The notes beneath the pieces were generated by a model. It was given only the letters and a program-made list of their open reading frames with translations. It had not been told where the DNA came from and ran no database searches. 6,517 bases of DNA from positions 1 through 6,517 of the forward strand of contig JAAWEO010000125.1 in NCBI GenBank assembly GCA_022794295.1. Direction: 5' to 3'. This stretch comes from Angelakisella sp. (GTDB lineage: Bacteria > Bacillota > Clostridia > Oscillospirales > Ruminococcaceae). Of this stretch, positions 1 through 6,386 are shown one piece after another. The first letter of the stretch is position 1, and each line of letters begins with the position of its first letter. The translations under genes were made by a program, and so were the position numbers.

Positions 1-154
1 GGAGCTCTGACAGCCTGGCTTCGCCAGCCTTTCGAGCCCGTCGGCTACGCCGAATCCTTGGTGGATTCCGAGCATTTTCGACGTCGTCAAGCTCCCTTCC
101 CCTGTAGAAAAAGACGGGCGCGGCGACTTTAGGGGCATCCCCTAGAAAGCGGGG
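1..154. other. Non-coding, hairpin-rich stretch downstream of the lacI-type gene
   Basis: No gene is recognised here. Positions 1-95 form a nested inverted-repeat structure. GGAGCTcTGAC (1-11) pairs with GTCAAGCTCC (86-95) apart from one bulged C. Inside it lie CTGGC-TTC-GCCAG, TCGGC-TAC-GCCGA and GAATCC-TTGGT-GGATTC; the last two overlap by two bases. This resembles a multi-branched RNA or a dispersed palindromic repeat. It lacks the T-arm motif of a tRNA. Between it and the lacI stop is a small hairpin, TAGGGG-ATG-CCCCTA on the minus strand (about 130-144). It is followed some 20 nt later by a T-run (minus strand, about 107-112), so a weak terminator for lacI is possible but not clear. Confidence 0.45.
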
Positions 155-1171
155 TCACAGCGAAGTACTGGCCCGTTCGATAAGCCGGGTGGAATAGGTC
201 ACCGGCTGGGGGATCTCCCCCTGCTCGATCATCTGCTGGAGCATCTCCACTGCGCTTTTGGCGATCCCCTCCCTTGGGATCTCCATGCTGGTGATAGGGG
301 GGGAGGTGTATTGGCTCATGGTGGAGTTATCAAACCCCACCACGGCAATGTCCCCCGGCACCAGGCGTCCCAGCTGCTGGGCCGCCTGCATGGCAATACA
401 GGCCACCTTGTCGTTCCGGCCGAAGATGGCGTCCACCGGGTACTCCTCCAGGTACTTTTTTACCGCCCCTGCCACCTCCTGGGGATCGGCGCAGCCGGTA
501 ATGACCAATTCCCCGGGGTTTTGGGAAATGCCCAGGGCCCTTGTTTCCTCCACAAAGCCCCGGTAGCGCAGGTCGTTGTAATCGCTGAAATGCCCCTGAT
601 TGCTGAACCGGTCGATGTAGATAATATTCCGGCGGCCCTTCCCCGCCAGATACCGGACCACCGCCTTGGCCCCCTCATAGAGGCCATTGTGGATCAGCCC
701 TGCCCCCTGGATCTCCCGGTAATCCCGGTTAGCCAGCAGCACAACTGGGATCCTGGCGTCGATCAGCTGCTGGATGTACTCGCTGGGGAAGCTGATAGAG
801 CTGATGATAATGCCATCGTACCGGCGGCTGATGATATCGTTGATAAACTTCTGGGAGTTCCGGTTGGAGCAAAGGGAAACCATGTACCCCAGGTCATAGG
901 CATGCTTATCCAGCTCGCTGATCAGCAAGCTGAAATGCTCTGTAATGATCTGGTCCGCAATAAAGGCAATGTGGTTGGTGCTTTTTCCCTTGAGGGCCCG
1001 GGCAATGGTATTGGGACGGTAGTTCAGCTCCCGGATCACCTCCTCCACACGGCGGCGCTTTTCCCTATCCACATAACGGTTGTTGTTGATGACATAGGAT
1101 ACAATGGTTTCACTGACCCCTGCCAGCTGAGCCACGTCCTTTCGGGTCACCTGCCGGAATTCCTTTACCAT
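155..1171 (-). CDS. LacI/GalR-family transcriptional regulator
   Basis: The 338-aa product has the full length and domain order of a LacI/GalR regulator. An N-terminal helix-turn-helix spans about residues 9-30 (TRKDVAQLAGVSETIVSYVI). The hinge with RPNTIARALKGKST follows at about 52-65. From about residue 66 comes a periplasmic-binding-protein-like effector and dimerisation domain, with the typical late segments GRNDKVACIAMQAA (251-264) and GDIAVVGFDN (273-282). The ATG is preceded by AGAGGTGA at good spacing. It has its own promoter, and a terminator separates it from the van genes, so it is probably not part of the resistance operon. Such proteins usually bind a sugar or nucleoside and control nearby transport or catabolic genes. 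None lies within the window, so the effector and targets are unknown. Confidence 0.95.
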   Translation of the reverse strand: MVKEFRQVTRKDVAQLAGVSETIVSYVINNNRYVDREKRRRVEEVIRELNYRPNTIARALKGKSTNHIAFIADQIITEHFSLLISELDKHAYDLGYMVSLCSNRNSQKFINDIISRRYDGIIISSISFPSEYIQQLIDARIPVVLLANRDYREIQGAGLIHNGLYEGAKAVVRYLAGKGRRNIIYIDRFSNQGHFSDYNDLRYRGFVEETRALGISQNPGELVITGCADPQEVAGAVKKYLEEYPVDAIFGRNDKVACIAMQAAQQLGRLVPGDIAVVGFDNSTMSQYTSPPITSMEIPREGIAKSAVEMLQQMIEQGEIPQPVTYSTRLIERASTSL

Positions 1172-1213
1172 GCTGTCACCTCTTGCTAAGCCATAGCTCG
1201 TTTATCTGCATCC

Positions 1214-1242
1214 ATTATACTACAAAAAGGTTCCGTTCGCAA
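1214..1242 (-). promoter_or_regulatory. Sigma-A-type promoter for the lacI-type gene
   Basis: On the minus strand a perfect -10 TATAAT (1219-1214) follows a -35 TTGCGA (1242-1237) at a 17-nt spacing, about 43 nt upstream of the lacI-type start codon. The -35 matches TTGACA at four of six positions. Some imperfect dyad symmetry (CGATTGCGAACG) covers the -35 and could be an autoregulatory operator, but it is weak. Confidence 0.8.
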
Positions 1243-1250
1243 TCGTCTGG

Positions 1251-1278
1251 AAAACCGGCGGCGGGCATGCGCCGCCGG
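1251..1278 (-). terminator. Rho-independent terminator of the van operon
   Basis: On the minus strand a perfect 9-bp GC-only stem (CCGGCGGCG / CGCCGCCGG, loop CATGCC) is followed at once by TTTT. It lies 57 nt after the vanXY stop codon and just before the lacI promoter, where the last gene of an operon would be terminated. The T-run is short. Confidence 0.75.
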
Positions 1279-1335
1279 CCGCCAAATAGGAACAGGGGAC
1301 CTTGTACCGGTGCCCTGCCTTCACTTATGCTGTTG

Positions 1336-2139
1336 TTACCCTGCTGCGCATCCCCTTCCCGCTTCCAGCTGCCGCCGGAGCAGCCTGCCGTTCCACTGGG
1401 TGATGATGAATCCGTCCCGGTTGTTTCCGGAGATGGAGCAGGGGGAATCCTCCCTTTGGCTCAGCCGGGCTGTGCCCCCGGGGCCGGCCGGGAGGAAGGA
1501 GACCGCCGCCTCCATCCCCTGGGTGCGGCAGTACAGGGGATCTTTTCCCCAGGGATGGAGCCGGAGGAGCTCCAGGTACTCCTCCAGCACCAGCCCCCGC
1601 TCCTCCATAATGAGGGCGTGGGGCACCCCCACGTAGCGGAAGTGCCAGGGCTCGTGGGCGATGCCGGTGACCGCCTCCTTCCCGGCGGGGTACCGGAGCA
1701 CAAAGCCGTACCGTGCCGCCATCTGGGAAAAGCGGCCGCAGAGACCGCCGGCGGGAAAATCCGGGCAGATGAAATCGATCTCCTCCCTGCGCTCCCCCAG
1801 GTCGATGGCAAGGCCGGTGTGGTGCTCGCTGCATCCGGGAGCAGCCACAAATTTCCGGGTAAACTCCGCCCCCTTTGTCCTCATGCTCTCCTCCCAGATC
1901 TCCCTTTGCTCCTCCAGGGAGCGCCAGCCGCTTACCGGGGCGATGCCCGTCCACCCCCGAAGCCGTTCCATCAGTTCCTCCAGGAGGATGGCCGCCCGGC
2001 GCTCCATCTGCACCCCAGAGCCGGGCCCTCCCACCTCTGTCAGCCCGGAGGCCGGAGCCTCCCGGCAGGGGTTGGCCGCGTTTACCAGGATCAGGCTGCC
2101 TGTGCCCATTTCTCGCTCAAAAAGGATCCGCTCTTTCAT
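1336..2139 (-). CDS. vanXY: VanXY-type D,D-dipeptidase/D,D-carboxypeptidase (peptidase M15B)
   Basis: This 267-aa zinc peptidase has both signatures of the VanY/VanXY family. The SxHxxGxAxD motif is S104-E-H106-H-T-G109-L-A111-I-D113, and the second motif is E163-P-W-H166. H106, D113 and H166 are the expected zinc ligands and E163 the catalytic base. SGWRS (70-74) and a downstream EEQ (76-78) match other conserved family positions. No signal peptide or membrane segment is visible, which points to a cytoplasmic VanXY rather than a membrane-anchored VanY. Its known role is to hydrolyse D-Ala-D-Ala and trim D-Ala-ended pentapeptide, so that the alternative precursor dominates. The start is set by AGGAGGT six nt upstream and a 4-nt ATGA overlap with the ligase gene, implying translational coupling. 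A C-terminal extension (about 200-267) includes ISGNNRDGFIITQW (235-248). Bifunctionality is inferred from the vanG context. Confidence 0.9.
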   Translation of the reverse strand: MKERILFEREMGTGSLILVNAANPCREAPASGLTEVGGPGSGVQMERRAAILLEELMERLRGWTGIAPVSGWRSLEEQREIWEESMRTKGAEFTRKFVAAPGCSEHHTGLAIDLGERREEIDFICPDFPAGGLCGRFSQMAARYGFVLRYPAGKEAVTGIAHEPWHFRYVGVPHALIMEERGLVLEEYLELLRLHPWGKDPLYCRTQGMEAAVSFLPAGPGGTARLSQREDSPCSISGNNRDGFIITQWNGRLLRRQLEAGRGCAAG

Positions 2140-3182
2140 GCTATTACCTCCTGTATCACCTGGTCCAGCACCTCCGGGAAGGACAGCCCCGCCTCCCGCA
2201 GCATGGCGGGAAAGCGGCTGTGTGGGGTGCAGCCGGGGATGGTATTGATTTCATGGAACAGGATGCGTCCCTCCGGGGTGAGGAACAGATCCACCCGGGC
2301 AAAGCCGGAGCAGTCCAAAGCCCGGTAAACCCTTTTGGCCGTCTCCTGGATCCTTTCCACAGTCTCCCGGGGGAGGCGGGCAGGGACATGGGTGACAGAG
2401 GTTTTGGGGGAGTATTTCTCGGTGAAATCCAAAAAGCCCCGGGTCAGCTCCACCTCGTCCACCGCCCCCACAGTAAGGGTACCGGTCCCGATGACAGCAC
2501 ACCCCACCTCAAAGCCGGGAATAGCCTCCTCCACAAGGACCCGGGTGTCGTACCCCAGGGCGGCCTCCAGGGCCGGGGCCAGCTCCGCCTCCTCCCCCAC
2601 CCGGCTCACCCCGTAGGAGGACCCCGCCCGCACCGGCTTGACAAAGACAGGATACCCCATCTCCCGGGCAAAGGCCCGGGCTTTTTCCGGGCCCTCCCCG
2701 GCCTCCAGGGTGACCGACCGGGCTGTCCCGATCCCCGCCCTGGCGGCCACCTGGCGCGCCCGGACCTTGTCCATCCCCAGGGCGGAGGCCAGCACCCCGC
2801 ACCCCACCAGGGGAATACCGGAAAGGGCGATCAGCCCCTGGATGGTCCCATCCTCCCCAAAGCTGCCATGGAGCACCGGCAGGGCGGCATCCAGGGGCAG
2901 CCGCCGGACCCCGCCGCTCTCAAAGAGAAACAGCCCCCGGTCGGCCCGGTCCGGAGAAAGGATGGCAGGGACACAGCTCCCCTGCTCCAGCCAGCGGTCC
3001 TCCCGGATGGCCTGAACGCCGCCGGTGTACCGGTACCACCGGCCCTCCCGGGTGATGCCCACCGGGACGGCCTCGTACCGTTCCCGGGGCAGGGCCTCCA
3101 GCACCGCGGCCGCGGACTGGAGGGAAACGCTGTATTCCGGGGAGCAGCCCCCGAAGAAAATGGCGATGGTAATTTTGTTCAT
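2136..3182 (-). CDS. vanG: VanG-type D-alanine--D-serine ligase (ATP-grasp, Ddl family)
   Basis: The 348-aa product is collinear, with few gaps, with my recollection of E. faecalis VanG. It carries the Ddl/ATP-grasp landmarks: FGGCSPEYSVS with catalytic E16, PVLHGSFGEDG (102-112), VKPVRAGSSYG with S188, FTEKYSPKTS with Y257, catalytic R296, and Mg ligands D298, E311 and N313 in HEINTIPG. The EKY motif places it with D-Ala-D-Ala/D-Ser ligases, not the D-lactate ligases VanA/VanB. D242 and R323 match VanG residues I recall as contacting D-Ser (D243, R324). The third, F252, is Leu251 here. The reaction is ATP-dependent formation of D-Ala-D-Ser (or D-Ala-D-Ala) in the cytoplasm, for UDP-MurNAc-pentapeptide ending in D-Ser. 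The RBS is AAAGGA, eight nt before the ATG. It lies 63 nt after vanW and overlaps vanXY. The family is certain; D-Ser specificity is inferred. Confidence 0.9.
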   Translation of the reverse strand: MNKITIAIFFGGCSPEYSVSLQSAAAVLEALPRERYEAVPVGITREGRWYRYTGGVQAIREDRWLEQGSCVPAILSPDRADRGLFLFESGGVRRLPLDAALPVLHGSFGEDGTIQGLIALSGIPLVGCGVLASALGMDKVRARQVAARAGIGTARSVTLEAGEGPEKARAFAREMGYPVFVKPVRAGSSYGVSRVGEEAELAPALEAALGYDTRVLVEEAIPGFEVGCAVIGTGTLTVGAVDEVELTRGFLDFTEKYSPKTSVTHVPARLPRETVERIQETAKRVYRALDCSGFARVDLFLTPEGRILFHEINTIPGCTPHSRFPAMLREAGLSFPEVLDQVIQEVIA

Positions 3183-3245
3183 ATTCTCTGTCCTTTCTTC
3201 TTGTCAAAAATATTCTGCCCTTGGGCCAGGCCGGAGGATGGGGGT

Positions 3246-4058
3246 CTATTCGGCGGCCGCCATCTCCCCGGGCAGGGGATACCCGATCCGGCACCGGTTG
3301 TGGTAGAGGAAGCACTCCCTCAGCAGCTCCCCGGTGGCCCGGGAAAGCTCCCGCCGCAGAACATCCACCTCCTCAATAACCTCCCCGCCCCTGCGGTGGT
3401 ACCGGAGCCCCCGGTTCTCCACCTGGTACTCCACCCCTGTCTCCCGGTCGGCCCGGAGCAGGCCGGTCATCGTCTCCGGCCCGAAGGAAAGGCCCAGCTG
3501 GTAGGTCTCCCCGGTGTCGTTTCTCACCTTCAGGTCCAGCCAGCCCTCGGCCACAGTGGCGTCTACCCCGGCGGGCTGATCCCCCAGATCCGGGAAGTCC
3601 TTTTCCCGGTGGCCGCTGCGCTCCACAATAGTCAGGGGGGAGTGGAGGAACAGCCAGAACAGCAGGTTGGAAAGCTGGCAGAGGCCGCCCCCCGGGGCGG
3701 TGGTCAGCTGGCCGTTTACCACAATGAGCCCGTCCCGGTAGGGGATCTCCCGGTCTGCCTCCCGCACCGCCTGGAAGAAGGAGAAGGTCTCCCCCGGGCG
3801 GATAAGAAGCCCGTTCAGCTTTTGGGCCGCCAATTGGAGATTAAAGACCTTGTTCTCCTGGTAGAGCATGGGAAAGCCGGTCTCCCGGTTGTAAAGGGGA
3901 ACTGTCTCCCCAAAGATCACCAGGGGCAGGGGCCGGGAAAGGGTACCGGCGTAGCGGCGACCATCCAGGCGCATCCCCAGGTAGAAGCAGGCCTTTCTTT
4001 GGGCCTGGCGCAGGGGGAGCAGGGCGGGGAATCGTTCTGTCAGTCGTTTTCTGGTCAT
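3246..4058 (-). CDS. vanW: VanW-family protein, vancomycin-resistance accessory protein of unknown function
   Basis: I place the start at the ATG at 4058, giving 270 aa, close to known VanW proteins of about 275 aa. Its N-terminus, TRKRLTERFPALLPLRQAQRKACFY, lines up with VanW of vanB operons as I recall it. The ORF stays open to an ATG at 4187, but those 43 extra codons run through a large inverted repeat, look unlike VanW, and lack a good ribosome binding site. The ATG at 4058 has AAGGAGGA seven nt upstream. Family landmarks are YQENKVFNLQLAAQ (66-79), RPGETFSFFQ (87-96), the GGGLCQLSNLLFW core (123-135) and HSPLTIVERSGH (139-150). No clear transmembrane segment is seen. VanW occurs in vanB and vanG operons, but its biochemical role is not established. 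It is first in the putative inducible block and precedes vanG by 63 nt. Confidence 0.88.
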   Translation of the reverse strand: MTRKRLTERFPALLPLRQAQRKACFYLGMRLDGRRYAGTLSRPLPLVIFGETVPLYNRETGFPMLYQENKVFNLQLAAQKLNGLLIRPGETFSFFQAVREADREIPYRDGLIVVNGQLTTAPGGGLCQLSNLLFWLFLHSPLTIVERSGHREKDFPDLGDQPAGVDATVAEGWLDLKVRNDTGETYQLGLSFGPETMTGLLRADRETGVEYQVENRGLRYHRRGGEVIEEVDVLRRELSRATGELLRECFLYHNRCRIGYPLPGEMAAAE

Positions 4059-4065
4059 GGGCGGG

Positions 4066-4073
4066 TCCTCCTT
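4066..4073 (-). promoter_or_regulatory. Ribosome binding site fixing the vanW start
   Basis: AAGGAGGA on the minus strand lies seven nt upstream of the ATG at 4058. It is among the best Shine-Dalgarno sequences in the window and favours the shorter VanW over the longer in-frame reading. Confidence 0.85.
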
Positions 4074-4087
4074 TTTGGGGGACCGGA

Positions 4088-4138
4088 AAAGGACGTCCCC
4101 CTTTGGTACTATCAGTTTACCAAAAGGGGACGTCCTTT
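4088..4138 (-). repeat. Large inverted repeat/hairpin in the vanS-vanW intergenic region
   Basis: Two 21-nt arms (4088-4108 and 4118-4138) flank a 9-nt loop. In DNA 20 of 21 positions are complementary. The exception, 4101 against 4125, is a C-A mismatch in a plus-strand transcript but a G-U wobble in the minus-strand (van sense) transcript, so the sense RNA can pair along all 21 positions. Each arm contains GGACGTCC, itself a palindrome. On the sense strand the hairpin is followed only by TTTTCC. On the plus strand it is followed by a better T-rich tract. It could be an attenuator, a terminator or processing site between vanRS and vanWGXY, or a small palindromic mobile repeat. Its centre lies about 55 nt before the vanW start. 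Confidence 0.85.
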
Positions 4139-4179
4139 GTTTTTGATTTTCCTTGGGAGTTTCTGAAAAAAGACGGGAA

Positions 4180-4191
4180 AAATCCATACGA
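4180..4191 (-). promoter_or_regulatory. Putative VanR-binding box upstream of vanW
   Basis: TCGTATGGATTT on the minus strand starts five nt after the vanS stop codon. It matches 8 of the 10 defined positions of TCGTANGAAANT, the consensus I recall for the vanA-type VanR regulator. The position, upstream of vanW and between the regulatory and resistance genes, is where an inducible vanG-operon promoter would be expected. I found no convincing -35/-10 pair after it. A single 12-nt partial match can arise by chance. Confidence 0.35.
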
Positions 4192-4196
4192 ATTTC

Positions 4197-5381
4197 TTAC
4201 GGCGCGGATTGGCGGCGCTTGCCCTCAAAGGGCAGGACCACGGTAAAGGCGATGCTTTCGCCAGCGCTTTCTGCTGTGATGCTGCCTCCGTGAAGCTCCA
4301 CGATCTCTTTTGCAATGGCAAGGCCCAGACCCGCGCCCCCGGTGGCGGAGGCCCGGGAGGAATCCACCCGGTAGAACTGCTCAAAGATATGGCAGAGCTT
4401 TTCCGGCGGGATGGTCCGCCCGTGGTTCTGCACCCGGAGGGTGACAGCCTCCTCCCCGGGCTCCACGACCAGGGTAATGGCGGTGCTGGGATAGCTGTAG
4501 TTTACCGCGTTTCGGATCAGGTTATCCAGCACCCGCTGGAGCTTGTCCCGGTCGCAGAGAAGCTCCACATCCGGGGGGATGGAGGTCTCCCAGGTGAGCT
4601 CCTTTTCCCCCAGAATGGGCAAAAACTCACTGGTCACCTGCTCCAGCATCCGGCTGAGGTTGGTGCGCTCCGGCTCCAGCACCAGGGTGGTAAGGTTGAA
4701 GCGGGTGATGTCAAAGAACTCGTTGATCAGGTCCTCCAGACGCAAAGCCTTATCCAGGGCGATGCCGGTGTACCTTCCCCGCAGCTCCGGGGAGATCTGG
4801 GGTTCATCCCGGAGAAGGGTCAGGTAGCCGATGACACTGGTGAGGGGGGTTTTCAGATCGTGGGCCAGGTAGACGATAAGATCGTTCTTCCTCTGCTCCG
4901 ACTCCCTGGCGCTGGCAGCGGCACGCAGGGCCTTTTCCCGGGCATAGTTAAGGTGATCCTGGACCTCCCGGAGGTCCTCCGGCAGGAGGATAGGGCGGCT
5001 GGTATCCCGGGTCAGGTCCTCGGCGGCATAGATCATCTCGTCCAGGTACCGCAGCGGGCGGCGGAGGAACAGAACGGTGCAGAGCAGCCACCCCAGGACC
5101 GCACCAAAAAGGTAAGCCACCAGGGGGGAATCGGCGCAAAAGCGAATAAAGTCTGAGAGAAGGGGCATCGTCCGCCAGCCATTCATGCCGGCAAACAGAA
5201 AAGCACAAAGGACCTCCGCGACCCCAACTCCCACCAGGGTCCCCAACAGGGCCAGGATATACTCCCACGTGAGCCGCCGGGTAATGCCTTGGCTGTAGCT
5301 GTGGCGGCCAATCCCCAGGCGGTACAGCAGGTCGGCGCTCCAGTCCCGGAGGCTGGTCAAAAAACGGCGCAGCACTGTCAA
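4197..5381 (-). CDS. vanS: VanS-type membrane sensor histidine kinase
   Basis: The 394-aa histidine kinase has two membrane segments, about residues 40-66 and 87-106. They enclose a short external loop of about 20 residues, so it has no large extracellular sensor domain. A linker follows, then the dimerisation/phosphoacceptor motif YLAHDLKTPLTSVIGYL with H174. The catalytic domain shows the N-box LDNLIRNAVNYS (285-296), a G1-like VQNHGRTIP, the F-box IFEQFYRVD, and the G2 GGAGLGLAIAKEIVELHGG (348-366). All residues needed for autophosphorylation appear present. The start is a TTG with AGGAGG eight nt upstream, overlapping the vanR stop; a GTG two codons in is an alternative. It is 12 nt downstream of vanR and should phosphorylate it in response to glycopeptide or wall stress. 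The actual signal cannot be read from sequence. Confidence 0.92.
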   Translation of the reverse strand: MTVLRRFLTSLRDWSADLLYRLGIGRHSYSQGITRRLTWEYILALLGTLVGVGVAEVLCAFLFAGMNGWRTMPLLSDFIRFCADSPLVAYLFGAVLGWLLCTVLFLRRPLRYLDEMIYAAEDLTRDTSRPILLPEDLREVQDHLNYAREKALRAAASARESEQRKNDLIVYLAHDLKTPLTSVIGYLTLLRDEPQISPELRGRYTGIALDKALRLEDLINEFFDITRFNLTTLVLEPERTNLSRMLEQVTSEFLPILGEKELTWETSIPPDVELLCDRDKLQRVLDNLIRNAVNYSYPSTAITLVVEPGEEAVTLRVQNHGRTIPPEKLCHIFEQFYRVDSSRASATGGAGLGLAIAKEIVELHGGSITAESAGESIAFTVVLPFEGKRRQSAP

Positions 5382-5393
5382 AAGGCCTCCCTC

Positions 5394-6089
5394 CTATTCC
5401 ACAGTATAGCCCACGCCCCAGATGGTTTTGACAAACCGGGGGCGGCGGGGCGGCTCGTGGAGCTTTTCCCGCAGGCGGGCGATATGGGCCATGACGGTAT
5501 TGTTGTTATCCAAATATTTCTCTCCCCAGACCGCCTCGAACAGCTCCTCAGAGGAAACCACCTTTCCCTGGCGGGCACAGAGATACCAGAGGATGGAAAA
5601 CTCCAGGGGGGTAAGGGGGATATCCTCCCCATTGAGGGTACAGCGGTGGCTTTCCCGGGAGATGGAGAGGCCCCGGAGCTCCAGAGTATCCTCCTCTGCC
5701 CTTTGCGCGCCGGAGACATTATAACGGGTATACCGGCGCAGCTGGGTTTTGACCCGGGCCACCAGCTCCAGGGGGTTAAAGGGCTTTGTGACATAATCAT
5801 CCGCTCCCAGGGTCAGGCCGGTGATCTTATCCATATCCTCCACCCGGGCGGTAAGCATAATAATGGGGTAAAGATAGTTTTCCCGGATTCTCTGGCAGAG
5901 GGTAAAGCCATCCATATCCGGGAGCATCACATCCAGGACTGCCAGGCTAAGCTTTTCCTTTTGGGCATATTCCAGGGCTGGAAGGGCGGAATAAAACTTT
6001 GCCACTTCATATCCTTCATTTTTCAGGTAAAGCTCTACCAGGTCAGCGATTTCCTTTTCGTCATCCACGACAAGGATTTGTTCCTTCAA
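5394..6089 (-). CDS. vanR: VanR-type OmpR/PhoB-family response regulator
   Basis: The 231-aa product has a receiver domain (about 1-120) with acidic D9 and D10, phosphoacceptor D53 in LAVLDVMLPDMDGF, T80 and K102. A winged-helix OmpR-type DNA-binding domain (about 133-231) follows, with PLTPLEFSILWYL and the C-terminal RFVKTIWGVGYTVE. It is expected to bind promoters of the resistance genes once phosphorylated by the adjacent VanS. The start codon is TTG, preceded by AGGTGA seven nt upstream; MKEQILVVDDE is the normal N-terminus of this family, so no longer start is needed. No VanU-like small regulator, which precedes vanR in some vanG operons, can be seen upstream. Naming it vanR rather than a generic OmpR regulator rests mainly on its neighbours. 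Confidence 0.9.
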   Translation of the reverse strand: MKEQILVVDDEKEIADLVELYLKNEGYEVAKFYSALPALEYAQKEKLSLAVLDVMLPDMDGFTLCQRIRENYLYPIIMLTARVEDMDKITGLTLGADDYVTKPFNPLELVARVKTQLRRYTRYNVSGAQRAEEDTLELRGLSISRESHRCTLNGEDIPLTPLEFSILWYLCARQGKVVSSEELFEAVWGEKYLDNNNTVMAHIARLREKLHEPPRRPRFVKTIWGVGYTVE

Positions 6090-6096
6090 TTTATTT

Positions 6097-6102
6097 TCAC
6101 CT
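6097..6102 (-). promoter_or_regulatory. Ribosome binding site supporting the TTG start of vanR
   Basis: AGGTGA on the minus strand lies seven nt upstream of the TTG at 6089. It supports this non-ATG start, which yields the expected receiver-domain N-terminus. Confidence 0.65.
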
Positions 6103-6386
6103 ACTTTTCTTCCCTATCCGGCCCTTCGGGCCTTGAGGGTGTGCGGGGGCTTGGTGGGTGCCTGGAGTCCGAACGGGTACAGGGCGGAGCGATTCCCCGG
6201 CCATTGACGGACTGGAGAATCCGACGCACCTGCCGGTGCAAAACCATACCCGAAGCCCAACGCCCAGTACCGGGTAGCCTTTCTGTCACCGGACACCAGT
6301 CCGGTCCGGGTCCAGGGCGGACAGCGCCTGGTCGTCCGCCGCAGCGGGCGAAACTCCCCGGATAGAGGCAGTATCCTTCCACATAG

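Noticed and set aside
1..95. tRNA-like cloverleaf
   Set aside because: No T-loop GTTCRA context, no anticodon-arm geometry and no 3' acceptor pattern fit a tRNA on either strand.
3165..3207. Internal promoter TTGACA-16 nt-TATGAA in front of vanG
   Set aside because: The -10 would overlap the vanG start codon region, which would leave the transcript without its ribosome binding site. It is probably chance.
4088..4138. Ordinary terminator of vanRS in the sense direction
   Set aside because: The stem is far longer than a typical terminator, and the sense-strand T-run is only four bases, so I leave it as a hairpin of unknown role.
1875..4166. 763-codon plus-strand ORF opposite the van genes
   Set aside because: It lies antisense to vanXY, vanG and vanW, which have clear motifs. 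Its Pro/Gly/His/Gln-rich composition is typical of the shadow of a GC-rich gene.
5289..6365. 358-codon plus-strand ORF opposite vanR
   Set aside because: It is antisense to the well-defined response regulator and has no domain of its own.
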